The notes under the pieces were generated by a model that saw only the letters and a program-made list of their open reading frames with translations, did not search any database and was not told the DNA's origin. The translations under genes and the position numbers were made by a program. From Sphingomonas hylomeconis (GTDB taxonomy: Bacteria; Pseudomonadota; Alphaproteobacteria; Sphingomonadales; Sphingomonadaceae), in assembly GCF_025370105.1 (NCBI RefSeq), contig NZ_JANQBK010000008.1, positions 62,001-126,000 on the forward strand: 64,000 bases of DNA, in the 5' to 3' direction. Of this stretch, positions 33,177 through 42,092 are shown one piece after another; position 1 is the stretch's first letter, and the number at the start of each line of letters is the position of its first letter.

Positions 33177-33374
33177 ATGGATCTGGACGAGATTTTCGCC
33201 GGCACGCCCGATGACCCGCTGACCGCGCTGACGCGGCAGGATCTCGACCCCCTGTCCGTGACCGAACTCGACGTGCGGATCGCCGCACTCGAGGCCGAGA
33301 TTGCCCGGACGCGGATGAAAAAAGAACGCGCCGTTAACCATCGCGCAAGTGCTGACGGGCTATTCAGGCGATGA
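33177..33374 (+). CDS. DUF1192 family small protein
   Basis: 65 residues. An acidic N-terminus (Met-Asp-Leu-Asp-Glu-Ile-Phe) is followed by the family core Asp-Pro-Leu-Ser-Val-Thr-Glu-Leu and then a predicted helix (Ala-Ala-Leu-Glu-Ala-Glu-Ile-Ala-Arg) that ends in a basic tail. DUF1192 proteins are short, alphaproteobacterial and of unknown function. There is no membrane segment. The clpA gene follows after 126 bases. Confidence 0.82.
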   Translation: MDLDEIFAGTPDDPLTALTRQDLDPLSVTELDVRIAALEAEIARTRMKKERAVNHRASADGLFRR

Positions 33375-33421
33375 CCCGGGATGCGCCGGCCGAGAGGAAT
33401 CACCGGGGCATTTTTCAAGTG

Positions 33422-33452
33422 CTTGTTACAGGGGCGTTGCCTTTCCACATTG
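33422..33452 (+). promoter_or_regulatory. Possible heat-shock (sigma-32) promoter of clpA
   Basis: CTTGTT (33422-33427) and CCACATTG (33445-33452) are 17 bases apart and resemble the sigma-32 consensus (CTTGAA and CCCCATNT). clpA starts 49 bases downstream with GGAG before its ATG. Heat control of clpA is known in some bacteria; here it is inferred from the motif only. Confidence 0.4.
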
Positions 33453-33500
33453 TAGGAAAGGGCCGCATGTTGTTCGTGGCCCGCTTGGAGTAACCTTCTC

Positions 33501-35816
33501 ATGCCATCTTTCGCCTCCGCGCTGGAAACAACACTCCACAAGGCGCTCGAAGCCGCTTCGTCGCGGCGCCATGAATATGCCACGCTGGAGCATCTGCTGC
33601 TCGCGCTGGTCGACGACGAGCACGCCAGCAAGGTGATGATCTCGTGCGGCGTCGAGCTCGACGAGCTCAGGACGACGGTCGCGCACTATCTCGATACCGA
33701 GCTCGAGGCGCTCAAGGTGGAGGCGGCAACGGATCCGTCGCCGACCAGCGGCTTCCAGCGCGTCGTGCAGCGGGCTATCCTGCACGTGCAATCCTCCGGC
33801 CGCGACGAAGTGACCGGCGCCAACGTGCTTGTCGCCTTGTTCAGCGAGCGCGAGAGCTATGCGGTCTATTTCCTGCAGCAGCAGGATATGAGCCGGCTCG
33901 ATGCGGTCAGCTTCATCAGCCACGGCGTCGGCAAGGGCGGCGCAGCACCGGAGACTCGCGAAGTGAAAGGTGCGGAGGAGGAAAAGCCGGCCAAGGCAGG
34001 CGAGAAGGGCAAGAGCGAATCCGCGCTCAAGCAGTTCTGCGTCGATCTCAACGAGAAGGCCAAGAACGGCAAGGTCGACCCATTGATCGGCCGCGGCCCC
34101 GAGGTCGACCGCACGGTGCAGATCCTGTGCCGCCGCTCGAAGAACAACCCGCTCTATGTCGGCGATCCCGGCGTCGGCAAAACCGCGATCGCCGAAGGGC
34201 TCGCGCGTAAGATCGTCGAGGGCGACGTGCCCGAGGTGCTGCTCCCGGCGGTGATCTATTCGCTCGACATGGGCGCGCTGCTCGCCGGCACGCGCTATCG
34301 CGGCGATTTCGAGGAGCGCTTGAAGGCGGTCGTCACCGAGCTCGAGAAGATGCCCGACGCAATCCTGTTCATCGACGAGATCCACACCGTGATCGGCGCT
34401 GGCGCGACCAGCGGCGGTGCGATGGACGCGTCGAACCTGCTCAAGCCGGCTTTGTCGGGCGGCACGATCCGTTGCATCGGCTCGACCACCTACAAGGAGT
34501 TCCGCAACCATTTCGAGAAGGACCGCGCATTGCTGCGGCGCTTCCAGAAGATCGACGTCAACGAACCGACGATCGAGGATACGGTCAAGATCCTGACCGG
34601 GCTGCGCTCGGCGTTCGAGGACCATCACAAGGTCAAGTACACGCCCGACGCGATCAAGTCGGCGGTCGAGCTGTCGGCGCGCTACATCAACGACCGCAAG
34701 CTGCCGGACAAGGCGATCGACGTGATCGACGAGGTCGGCGCGATGCAGATGCTGGTGCCGCTCGCCAAGCGCAAGAAGACGATCACCAGCCGCGAGATCG
34801 AGGCCGTGATCGCGACGATGGCCCGCATCCCGCCGAAATCGGTCTCGACCGACGATACCAAGGCGCTGGAATCGCTCGAGACCGATCTGAAGCGCGTGGT
34901 GTTCGGGCAGAATGCGGCGATCGAGAAGCTTGCCTCGGCGATCAAGCTCAGCCGTGCCGGGCTGCGCGATCCGGAAAAGCCGATCGGCAACTATCTGTTC
35001 ACCGGCCCGACCGGCGTCGGCAAGACCGAAGTCGCCAAGCAGCTTGCCTCGATCATGGGCATCCCGCTGCAGCGCTTCGACATGTCGGAATATATGGAAC
35101 GCCATTCGGTCTCGCGGCTGATCGGTGCGCCTCCCGGCTATGTCGGGTTCGACCAGGGCGGCCTGCTCACCGATGCGATCGACCAGCAGCCGCATTCGGT
35201 GCTGCTGCTCGACGAGATCGAGAAGGCACATCCCGACCTGTTCAACATCCTGCTGCAGGTGATGGACAATGGGCGGCTGACCGATCAGCACGGCAAGACG
35301 GTGGACTTCCGCAACGTCATCCTGATCATGACGACCAACGCCGGCGCATCGGACATGGCGCGCGAGACATTGGGCTTCGGTCAGCTCACCCGGGAGGGCG
35401 AGGATGAGCAGGCGGTGCAGAAGATGTTCACGCCGGAATTCCGCAACCGTCTCGATGCGATCGTGCCGTTCGGCTATCTGCCGACCGAGGTCGTGGCGCG
35501 CGTGGTCGACAAGTTCATCCTGCAGCTCGAGCTGCAGTTGGCCGATCGCAACGTGCACATCAATCTCGACGACGAGAGCAAGGCGTGGCTCACCACCAAG
35601 GGCTATGACAAGCTCTACGGCGCCCGGCCGATGGGCCGCCTGATCCAGGAGAAGATCAAGCAGCCGCTCGCCGAGGAGCTGCTGTTCGGCAAGCTGGTCC
35701 ATGGCGGCGAGGTCAGCGTGAAGATGAAGGACGGTGCGCTGTCGTTCGAAATCACCCCGGCGCCGCCCAAGAAGCCGCGCAAGAAGGGCAAGGCGGAGAC
35801 GGTCGAGGCGCGATAG
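33501..35816 (+). CDS. clpA: ATP-dependent Clp protease ATP-binding subunit ClpA
   Basis: 771 residues. The N-terminal Clp repeat domain (about 1-145) receives adaptors such as ClpS. The first AAA+ module has Walker A Gly-Asp-Pro-Gly-Val-Gly-Lys-Thr at 221-228 and Walker B Phe-Ile-Asp-Glu-Ile-His. The second has Walker A Gly-Pro-Thr-Gly-Val-Gly-Lys-Thr at 502-509 and Leu-Leu-Asp-Glu-Ile-Glu. A short Leu-Gly-Phe loop after the second module serves for ClpP docking. The M-domain of ClpB is absent, which fixes it as ClpA. It unfolds proteins for ClpP. No clpS lies upstream in this window, although clpS often sits there. Confidence 0.96.
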   Translation: MPSFASALETTLHKALEAASSRRHEYATLEHLLLALVDDEHASKVMISCGVELDELRTTVAHYLDTELEALKVEAATDPSPTSGFQRVVQRAILHVQSSGRDEVTGANVLVALFSERESYAVYFLQQQDMSRLDAVSFISHGVGKGGAAPETREVKGAEEEKPAKAGEKGKSESALKQFCVDLNEKAKNGKVDPLIGRGPEVDRTVQILCRRSKNNPLYVGDPGVGKTAIAEGLARKIVEGDVPEVLLPAVIYSLDMGALLAGTRYRGDFEERLKAVVTELEKMPDAILFIDEIHTVIGAGATSGGAMDASNLLKPALSGGTIRCIGSTTYKEFRNHFEKDRALLRRFQKIDVNEPTIEDTVKILTGLRSAFEDHHKVKYTPDAIKSAVELSARYINDRKLPDKAIDVIDEVGAMQMLVPLAKRKKTITSREIEAVIATMARIPPKSVSTDDTKALESLETDLKRVVFGQNAAIEKLASAIKLSRAGLRDPEKPIGNYLFTGPTGVGKTEVAKQLASIMGIPLQRFDMSEYMERHSVSRLIGAPPGYVGFDQGGLLTDAIDQQPHSVLLLDEIEKAHPDLFNILLQVMDNGRLTDQHGKTVDFRNVILIMTTNAGASDMARETLGFGQLTREGEDEQAVQKMFTPEFRNRLDAIVPFGYLPTEVVARVVDKFILQLELQLADRNVHINLDDESKAWLTTKGYDKLYGARPMGRLIQEKIKQPLAEELLFGKLVHGGEVSVKMKDGALSFEITPAPPKKPRKKGKAETVEAR

Positions 35817-35840
35817 CCTCGCCGTCACCGGTGCCGCTGC

Positions 35841-35876
35841 GGCGCGTCTCCCCCGGGAGGCGCGCCGTTGTCGTTT
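35841..35876 (+). terminator. Probable terminator after clpA
   Basis: GGCGCGTCTCCC (35841-35852) pairs with GGGAGGCGCGCC (35855-35866) with one G-T pair, followed by GTTGTCGTTT. The stem is strong but the T run is broken, so termination may be incomplete. Confidence 0.5.
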
Positions 35877-35949
35877 CGGCTGCGCACGAACCGGCCCTGC
35901 CGGCCATATATTTACCTAATCTTCGCTCGCGCATGTCTACATCGCGGCC

Positions 35950-37647
35950 ATGTCGATCGTGCGTTTCCTTGTTCTGTTCACCATCGCGATGTCCGGCATC
36001 GGCCTTGCGCCAGCGCAGGCCACAATCCGTGCCGGCAATGTCGGCGTGCCGATCGCCACCTGCGTGCGACCGGCGACTCCCGGCCTCGACGCCGGCACGC
36101 TGCTGCGCACGCCGAGCGGCTTCGATTGCACTACGCCGCAGCGCGCCTTTGGCCCCGGCGACTATTGGGTGATCAGCCAGAATCTGCAGCTCGATTCAAA
36201 CGGCCAGCGGCTCGGCGTGCGCGTCGCCAGCGTCTGGCAGACGCGCATGACGCTGTACGCGCTGTACGCCGACGGCGTGCGCGCCAAGATCGTCACCGAT
36301 GCGCGCGGCGCGACCCGGAACTTGCAGCTCGGCGCGATCATCGAGAACGCATTGCCCGATCGGCCGGTGACGCTGACCCGGCTGTTGTGGCATGTCGAAG
36401 GCAGCGCCGCGGTGCGCGGCATCGTGCTCGCGCCGACGGTGGCGACCGAACGCGAATCGGCCGCGTCGAACATCGTGATGGCCGCGATCTATGCTGCGTT
36501 CGGCGGAATGTGCCTGGCGCTGTTGCTGTACAATCTCGGGCTCGCGCATGCGCTGCGGCATCCGTTCCTGCCGTATTATTGCGCGATGATGGCGGGGATG
36601 CTGATCTATGCCTTCTCCTCCTCGGGCGCGCTCGCCTGGGTGATGCCCGAGGTCAGCAACAATGACCGGTTGCGGCTGAACTATGTGCTGCTGGCGATGA
36701 CCGGGGTCGCCGCCACGCTGTTCCTGCGGCACTTCTTCGAAGCGGGCGTGATCCCGCGCTGGCTGGCACGCGGCACCGATATCGCCTCCGTCGCGCTCGC
36801 CGTGCCGACGCTGGCGGTCGTGCTGCTCGCGCCGTGGCAGTTTCGCGCCTTCGACCTGGCCTATGCCACCGGCTTCGCACTGCTGATCTGTACGGCAATC
36901 CCGATGATGGTCTGCGCCTGGCTGAAGCGCAGCCAATTCCTGTGGCTGTTCGTGATCGCCTGGACCGCGCCGATCGGCCTGGCCGTGCTGCGCATCGGGC
37001 ACGGGCTCAATCTGGTCGGCTACAATTTCTGGATCGATAATTCGACGATCGTGTCGATGGTATTCGAAGCTTTGCTCTCCAGCCTCGCCATCGCCTATCG
37101 CATCCTGCTGATCACGCGCGAGCGCGATGCCGCCAAGGCGCAGGAGATCGCCGCGCGGATGCTCGCCGATGCCGATCCGCTGACCGGGCTGATGAACCGC
37201 CGGTCGTTCCTGCGCGAAGCGATCGGCCGCGCCGACGCGCAGCAATTGCTGCTGCTCGACATCGATCATTTCAAACGCGTCAACGACACGATCGGCCATG
37301 ACGGCGGCGACGAGGTGTTGCGGCTGGTGGCCCGGGCGCTGCGCACCGGGCTGCGGCCTAGCTCGCTGCTGGCGCGGATCGGCGGCGAGGAATTCGCCAT
37401 CGTCACGCCGCTGACCGACGCAATCGATCCCGAAGAGCTGCTCGCGACGCTGCGCGCGTCGCGCATGCCGTTCGATCTCACCGTCACCGCCAGCATCGGC
37501 ATGGCGCGCGGCACGCTGGCGCGCGAGGCGGACTGGAAGACGCTGTATTGCGCCGCCGATCTCGCACTGTTCGAGGCCAAACGCTCGGGCCGCGACCGAT
37601 CGCGCGACGCCAGCAATGCCGCGCCCCGCGGCCGCGCCGCGGCCTGA
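35950..37647 (+). CDS. Membrane diguanylate cyclase with 7TMR-DISM sensor
   Basis: 565 residues. A signal-like N-terminus (1-24) and an extracytoplasmic sensor domain (about 25-170) are followed by seven membrane helices (about 173-385), the 7TMR-DISM arrangement. A GGDEF domain (about 405-555) completes the protein: Asp-Pro-Leu-Thr-Gly-Leu-Met-Asn-Arg-Arg opens it and the active-site motif is Gly-Gly-Glu-Glu-Phe at 478-482, so cyclic-di-GMP synthesis is likely. The usual RxxD product-inhibition site just before it is missing (Arg-Pro-Ser-Ser instead). The signal sensed is unknown. Confidence 0.9.
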   Translation: MSIVRFLVLFTIAMSGIGLAPAQATIRAGNVGVPIATCVRPATPGLDAGTLLRTPSGFDCTTPQRAFGPGDYWVISQNLQLDSNGQRLGVRVASVWQTRMTLYALYADGVRAKIVTDARGATRNLQLGAIIENALPDRPVTLTRLLWHVEGSAAVRGIVLAPTVATERESAASNIVMAAIYAAFGGMCLALLLYNLGLAHALRHPFLPYYCAMMAGMLIYAFSSSGALAWVMPEVSNNDRLRLNYVLLAMTGVAATLFLRHFFEAGVIPRWLARGTDIASVALAVPTLAVVLLAPWQFRAFDLAYATGFALLICTAIPMMVCAWLKRSQFLWLFVIAWTAPIGLAVLRIGHGLNLVGYNFWIDNSTIVSMVFEALLSSLAIAYRILLITRERDAAKAQEIAARMLADADPLTGLMNRRSFLREAIGRADAQQLLLLDIDHFKRVNDTIGHDGGDEVLRLVARALRTGLRPSSLLARIGGEEFAIVTPLTDAIDPEELLATLRASRMPFDLTVTASIGMARGTLAREADWKTLYCAADLALFEAKRSGRDRSRDASNAAPRGRAAA

Positions 37648-37711
37648 CGCTCCCTTGCCCCTGCGGCGCGCGCTTGTTACCATGCGCGCGCAGCGGAAAG
37701 GGGCCGATACT

Positions 37712-37909
37712 ATGCGCGAACGTCGAATCGGCCTGAGCATCGCCGCGGTCCTGCTGGTGCTGGTCTTCGCGCTGCGCCATCCTTCCGCCGATATCCGGAT
37801 CATCACGCACGATTCCACCGATCGTGCCCCGGCGCGCGTCCAGGCGGCGCTCGATCTGGGCATCGTCGCGGTGTCGGTATTGATTACCTGGTCCAAACGG
37901 CTCGTCTGA
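37712..37909 (+). CDS. Small two-helix membrane protein of unknown function
   Basis: 65 residues. A basic start (Met-Arg-Glu-Arg-Arg) leads to a hydrophobic helix (about 7-22) and, after a polar loop with Asp-Ser-Thr-Asp-Arg, a second helix (about 44-60). GGAAAGGGG lies about eight bases before the ATG, which supports this start over an upstream in-frame ATG. Family not recognised. It lies between the diguanylate cyclase and the acyl-CoA ligase genes, all on plus. Confidence 0.6.
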   Translation: MRERRIGLSIAAVLLVLVFALRHPSADIRIITHDSTDRAPARVQAALDLGIVAVSVLITWSKRLV

Positions 37910-37911
37910 AC

Positions 37912-37940
37912 TTGCGGCCCGCGGGGCGGTTGCTTACACG
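37912..37940 (+). promoter_or_regulatory. Promoter candidate directly before the acyl-CoA ligase start
   Basis: TTGCGG (37912-37917), then 17 bases, then TACACG (37935-37940). The first A of the ATG at 37948 lies eight bases beyond the -10, and no Shine-Dalgarno sequence is present, so the transcript could be leaderless. The -10 match is only three of six. Confidence 0.3.
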
Positions 37941-37947
37941 GCTGTAA

Positions 37948-39624
37948 ATGATCGACCCGACTGCCGCCTGGCGCACGCAATACCGCCATCCGACCCCGTG
38001 GACCACGGAATTTCCGCCGCTCTCGATGGTCGACCTGTTCGATCGCAGCGCCGCGGCCCATGCCCGCGCGCCGCTGATCGATTTCCTCGGCCGACACTAT
38101 AGCTATGCCGAGACGCTCGACGGGGCGAACCGCGTCGCCGCGGGCCTTGCCGCCCTGGGCTATGGACCGGGCGATCGCATCGGCCTGTTCCTGCCCAACG
38201 TGCCGCACTATCTCGCCGCCTATTACGGCATCCTCAAGCTCGGCGCGACGGTGGTCAATTTCTCGCCGCTCTACACGGTCGACGAACTCGCGCATCAGGT
38301 GGCGGATTCGGGCACGCGATTGCTGTTCACCGTCTCGGCCAAGGCGGTGCTGCCGACCGCATTGAAGGTGCTCGAGCAGAGCGGCCTCGAACGGCTGGTG
38401 GTCGGTTCGGTCGCGGGCGCGCTGCCGGCGGGCAAATCTTTGCTCTACCGCCTGTTCAAGGGCAAGGAGACGGTGGCACCGCCGGCCGATCCGCGCATCC
38501 TCGCTTTCTCCAAGCTGATCGCCAATGACGGCCGGCACACGACGCCGCCGATCGACCCGGTGGCGGACGTTGCGCTGATCCAATATACTGGCGGCACAAC
38601 CGGCGTGCCCAAGGGCGCGATGCTGACGCACCAGAATCTCAGCGCCAATGCCCGCCAGGTGATGGCACTCGATCCGCATCCCGGCGAGCCCGACCGGATC
38701 CTCGGCGTGCTGCCGCTGTTCCACGTCTTCGCCAATACCTGCGTGCTCAACCGCACCGTGCTCAATGGCGGCTGCATCGTGATGCTGCCGCGCTTCGATG
38801 CCGGACAGGTGCTCGCCGCGCTCAGCCGCACCAAGGCGACCGCGCTCCCCGGCGTGCCGACGATGTACCAGGCGCTGCTCGACAATCCCAAGGCGGCGAG
38901 CACCGATTTCTCCTCGCTGCGCGTGTGCATTTCGGGCGGCGCGCCGCTCTCGGCCGAACTCAAGGCCAAGTTCGAGGCGGTGACCGGCGCGACCGTGGTC
39001 GAGGGCTACGGCCTGTCGGAAAGCTCGGGCGTGGTCTCGGCCAATCCCTACGAGCAGGAAGGCAAGTCCGGCACGATCGGCCAGCCGATCCCGGCGACCG
39101 AAGTGCGGCTGGTCGACAAGGGGGATCCGACGCAGCCTGCGCCCGAGGGCGAACCGGGCGAGGTGATCCTGCGCGGGCCGCAGATCATGAAGGGCTATTG
39201 GGGCAAGCCCGATGCCAATAACGAAGTGTTCGTAGACGGCTGGCTGCGCACCGGCGATGTCGGCGTGATCGACGAGGACGGCTTCATCCGCATCGTTGAT
39301 CGCCTGAAGGACATGATCGCGGTCAGCGGCTTCAAGGTCTTCCCGAGCCAGATCGAGGCGCTGCTTTACCATCACCCGGCGGTCAAGGAAGCGATGGTGA
39401 TCGGCCTGCCCGACGCCTATCGCGGCGAGCAGCCACGCGCCTATGTGACGCTCAACGACGGCATCGCCGCCACGCCCGAGGAATTGCGCGAGTGGCTCAA
39501 CCCGCAGCTCGGGCGGCACGAACGCGTCGACCAGGTGGTGATCCGGCTGACCATGCCCAAGACGATGATCGGCAAGCTGAGCCGGAAGGATCTGGTCGCG
39601 GAGGTCATGGCCGAGGGAGTCTGA
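37948..39624 (+). CDS. Acyl-CoA synthetase (long-chain fatty acid or dicarboxylate-CoA ligase, PimA/FadD type)
   Basis: 558 residues of the ANL superfamily. The ATP/AMP signature is Tyr-Thr-Gly-Gly-Thr-Thr-Gly-Val-Pro-Lys-Gly at 213-223. The Tyr-Gly-Leu-Ser-Glu-Ser-Ser motif (A5) and the Gly-Trp-Leu-Arg-Thr-Gly-Asp block (A7) follow, and the C-terminal lysine motif is near Lys-Leu-Ser-Arg-Lys. The enzyme activates a carboxylic acid with ATP and CoA. Its overall wording is nearest to ligases annotated PimA or FadD; chain length cannot be fixed from sequence. Confidence 0.9.
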   Translation: MIDPTAAWRTQYRHPTPWTTEFPPLSMVDLFDRSAAAHARAPLIDFLGRHYSYAETLDGANRVAAGLAALGYGPGDRIGLFLPNVPHYLAAYYGILKLGATVVNFSPLYTVDELAHQVADSGTRLLFTVSAKAVLPTALKVLEQSGLERLVVGSVAGALPAGKSLLYRLFKGKETVAPPADPRILAFSKLIANDGRHTTPPIDPVADVALIQYTGGTTGVPKGAMLTHQNLSANARQVMALDPHPGEPDRILGVLPLFHVFANTCVLNRTVLNGGCIVMLPRFDAGQVLAALSRTKATALPGVPTMYQALLDNPKAASTDFSSLRVCISGGAPLSAELKAKFEAVTGATVVEGYGLSESSGVVSANPYEQEGKSGTIGQPIPATEVRLVDKGDPTQPAPEGEPGEVILRGPQIMKGYWGKPDANNEVFVDGWLRTGDVGVIDEDGFIRIVDRLKDMIAVSGFKVFPSQIEALLYHHPAVKEAMVIGLPDAYRGEQPRAYVTLNDGIAATPEELREWLNPQLGRHERVDQVVIRLTMPKTMIGKLSRKDLVAEVMAEGV

Positions 39625-39627
39625 CGT

Positions 39628-39651
39628 CCTCCCCTCCCTGAAAGGGAGGGG
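39628..39651. terminator. Hairpin between convergent acyl-CoA ligase and L,D-transpeptidase genes
   Basis: CCCCTCCCT (39631-39639) pairs with AGGGAGGGG (39643-39651) around a short loop. It lies exactly between two convergent stop codons, four bases from each side, and so can serve both. No clear T run on the plus side. Confidence 0.55.
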
Positions 39652-39655
39652 GGAA

Positions 39656-40360
39656 TTATGCCGCGGTGATCGCCTGCCCCGTCGCCAGCCGCTCGCCGCG
39701 CGTGACGATGACCTTGTCGCCGAGCTTCGCCGCACCGAACACCTTCTTGGCGAAGGCGGTCGGGACGCCGATGCAGCCGTGCGTGACATAGCCGTCGCCG
39801 ACCTCGCTGCCGTGGATCGCGATGCCGTCATTGGTCAGCCGCAGCATATAGGGCATCGGCGCGTCATAGATGTTCGAGACGTGGTCGGCATCCTTCTGCG
39901 TGATCGGGAAGATGCCGAGCGGGGTGGGCGTGTCATCACCGCCATAGATGATCACCGCCGTGCCGATCTCGTGGCCGGCGCGGAACACCGACACGGTCTG
40001 CGCGGCGAGATCGACGGTGATGACGACCGGCCCGGTCGCCGGGGCATGGCTTTCGTCCCAGTAGGAATCGCCCTGCCGCATCGGGCCCTCGATCTTCAGG
40101 ATGCTCTTGACGACATAGTTGGATTCGGGCGCGGTGACCGCTGTCGCGGCGGGCGTGACCGGTTTGGGCTGGGGCTGCCGCTGAACCCTGCGCGCGGGCT
40201 GGGCCTTGATCGCAGGCGCGGCGGCGGCCGAGGGCTTGGGCAGGTTCGCTGCCACCGCCATCAGCCCGACACCGCCGAGCAGGCAGGCGGCGAGCGCGCC
40301 GGCAAAGAGTCGCGTGCCACGGCCTTGGCCGATCATGCCGGAGAATCGTCTGCTTGCCAT
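39656..40360 (-). CDS. L,D-transpeptidase (YkuD domain)
   Basis: 234 residues. A basic N-terminus and membrane helix (about 17-38) act as signal or anchor, followed by an Ala/Pro/Gln-rich linker to about 80. The YkuD catalytic domain (about 110-225) has His183-Gly-Ser, then Thr-His-Gly-Cys-Ile-Gly-Val-Pro with H194 and the nucleophile C196. Such enzymes make 3-3 cross-links in peptidoglycan or attach proteins to it. Which of these it does is not clear from sequence. Confidence 0.9.
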   Translation of the reverse strand: MASRRFSGMIGQGRGTRLFAGALAACLLGGVGLMAVAANLPKPSAAAAPAIKAQPARRVQRQPQPKPVTPAATAVTAPESNYVVKSILKIEGPMRQGDSYWDESHAPATGPVVITVDLAAQTVSVFRAGHEIGTAVIIYGGDDTPTPLGIFPITQKDADHVSNIYDAPMPYMLRLTNDGIAIHGSEVGDGYVTHGCIGVPTAFAKKVFGAAKLGDKVIVTRGERLATGQAITAA

Positions 40361-40469
40361 CGCGCTTGATTGCGCAATCGGGCGTCAGAGAAAAGCCGCT
40401 GTTTTCGGCCGTGCCGCGGCGGGACGGGGGATCGCGGCGTTAAGGAGTGCCATCCCCCTCCCCCCGCGC

Positions 40470-40612
40470 CCGTCATCCTGACGAAAGTCAGGATCCATTT
40501 CGCCACTTGCTCGATCGCTACTGGGGCGGGGTGAGCGTTGGGGGCAGCGCCGCGCATCACCAAACCGGCAAGCATGCCGCCCGATGGATCCTGACGTCCG
40601 TCAGGATGACGG
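40470..40612. repeat. Paired inverted repeat, GTCATCCTGA family, long spacer
   Basis: The left arm CCGTCATCCTGACGAAAGTC leads into AGGATCCAT; the right arm ATGGATCCTGACGTCCGTCA ends GGATGACGG. The spacer of about 80 bases is longer than in the other copies. The element fills the gap between the L,D-transpeptidase and aldehyde dehydrogenase genes, seven bases from the latter's stop. Confidence 0.85.
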
Positions 40613-40619
40613 GAGCGCG

Positions 40620-41978
40620 TTACCCCACCACCGTCTTCAGGTTCATGAATTCGTGCAGCCCGTACGGCCCCAGTTCGCGGCCATGGCCGGAGCGCTTGAT
40701 CCCGCCGAACGGCGCCTCCGGGCTACTCGCCAGCATCTGGTTGACCGCGGTCATCCCCGCCTCGATCTCGCGCTCGAACCGTTCGCGCTCGGCCGGCTCA
40801 TTGGTCCACACCGACGAACCGAGCCCGAACGGCACGTCGTTGGCGAGCGCGATCGCGGCATCGATATCGTCTGCCTTGAACAGCATCGCGACCGGCCCGA
40901 ACAATTCCTCCTGCGCCACCGCATGATCGATCGGCACGTCGACCAGGATCCCGGCGGACATATATGCCCCCTTGCCCGGCAGCTTTTCCCCGCCGAACAG
41001 CAATTTGCCGCCTTCCCGCTCGATCATCGCGATCTGATCGAGCACGGTCTGGCGCTGCTCCTCGCTCGACAGCGGCCCCATGTCGGTCGCCGGGTCCATC
41101 GGGTCGCCGGCCGTCACAGCCTGCATGCCGGCGGAGAATTTCTCCAGGAACGCGTCATACACGTCGGCGTGCACGATCATGCGTTTGGCGCAGATGCACG
41201 ATTGCCCCGTATTCTGGATCCGCGCGGTCACCGCGGTCTTCGCCGCCGTGTCGATATCGGCCGAGGGCATGACGATGAACGGATCGGATCCGCCCAGTTC
41301 GAGCACGACCTTCTTGAGCGCGCGCCCCGCCGCCTCGGCGACCTTCATGCCCGCGCCTTCGCTGCCGGTCAGCGTCACCGCGGCGATGCGATCATCGGCG
41401 ATCAGCGCATCGACCTTGTCGGACTTGATCGCGAGATTCTGGAACAGCCCTACCGGCGCACCGGCGGCAATCACCATCTCCTCGATCGCCGCGCCGACGC
41501 CCTGCACGCTGGAGGCATGTTTCAGCAGCCCGACATTGCCTGCCATGATCGTCGGCGCGAGGAACCGCACCACCTGCCAATACGGGAAATTCCACGGCAT
41601 CACCGCCAGCACCGGTCCGATCGGCAGCCAGCGCGCGGTCGCCTTGCCGGCGGACGTGGCGAACTCGCGCGAGGCGAGCATCCCCGGCCCTTCCTGCGCG
41701 TAATGGCGGAAGCCGACGGCGCATTTCTCGACCTCGGCCAGCGCCGATTTCAGCGTCTTGCCCATTTCGCGCACGGCGATCTCGGCGAGCCGCTGGCGAT
41801 TGGCGTCGAACTGCTCGGCGATCGCCTCGAGCAAAGCGGTGCGCGTGGCATAATCGGTCGCGCACCAGGCTTTGTAGGCGTCCGCGGCGCGCTGCACGCA
41901 CGTCTCGATCTCGTCCGAGGTCAGTTCGGCAAAGCTGTCGCCGGGCGCACCGGTGGCGGGGTTGATGCTGGTAAACAT
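40620..41978 (-). CDS. NAD(P)-dependent aldehyde dehydrogenase, succinate-semialdehyde type
   Basis: 452 residues. The catalytic cysteine is C261 in Gln-Asn-Thr-Gly-Gln-Ser-Cys-Ile and the general base is E227 in Leu-Glu-Leu-Gly-Gly. The Pro-Trp-Asn-Phe-Pro block lies near 128-132. The short length and Ser-Ile-Asn-Pro-Ala-Thr-Gly start resemble Sad/GabD1-type succinate-semialdehyde dehydrogenases. The ATG at 41978 has GGAG about seven bases upstream. Substrate specificity is inferred by resemblance only. Confidence 0.88.
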   Translation of the reverse strand: MFTSINPATGAPGDSFAELTSDEIETCVQRAADAYKAWCATDYATRTALLEAIAEQFDANRQRLAEIAVREMGKTLKSALAEVEKCAVGFRHYAQEGPGMLASREFATSAGKATARWLPIGPVLAVMPWNFPYWQVVRFLAPTIMAGNVGLLKHASSVQGVGAAIEEMVIAAGAPVGLFQNLAIKSDKVDALIADDRIAAVTLTGSEGAGMKVAEAAGRALKKVVLELGGSDPFIVMPSADIDTAAKTAVTARIQNTGQSCICAKRMIVHADVYDAFLEKFSAGMQAVTAGDPMDPATDMGPLSSEEQRQTVLDQIAMIEREGGKLLFGGEKLPGKGAYMSAGILVDVPIDHAVAQEELFGPVAMLFKADDIDAAIALANDVPFGLGSSVWTNEPAERERFEREIEAGMTAVNQMLASSPEAPFGGIKRSGHGRELGPYGLHEFMNLKTVVG

Positions 41979-42092
41979 GGGGGGCTCCTGAATAGGTCGG
42001 ACGCTCAACGCACGACGCCCTGTTTTGGTCGCCGTTGGCGCTTCGAGGTGGGCCGAATGCTGTGATCACGGATATGGTGCTGCCCGACCCTC

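Noticed and set aside
33426..35828. An 800-codon open frame on minus, opposite clpA
   Set aside because: Pure shadow of clpA.
36196..39831. A 1211-codon open frame on minus, across the diguanylate cyclase and acyl-CoA ligase genes
   Set aside because: It spans two well-supported plus genes and the gap between them. The product is rich in Arg, His, Asp and Gln without a domain.
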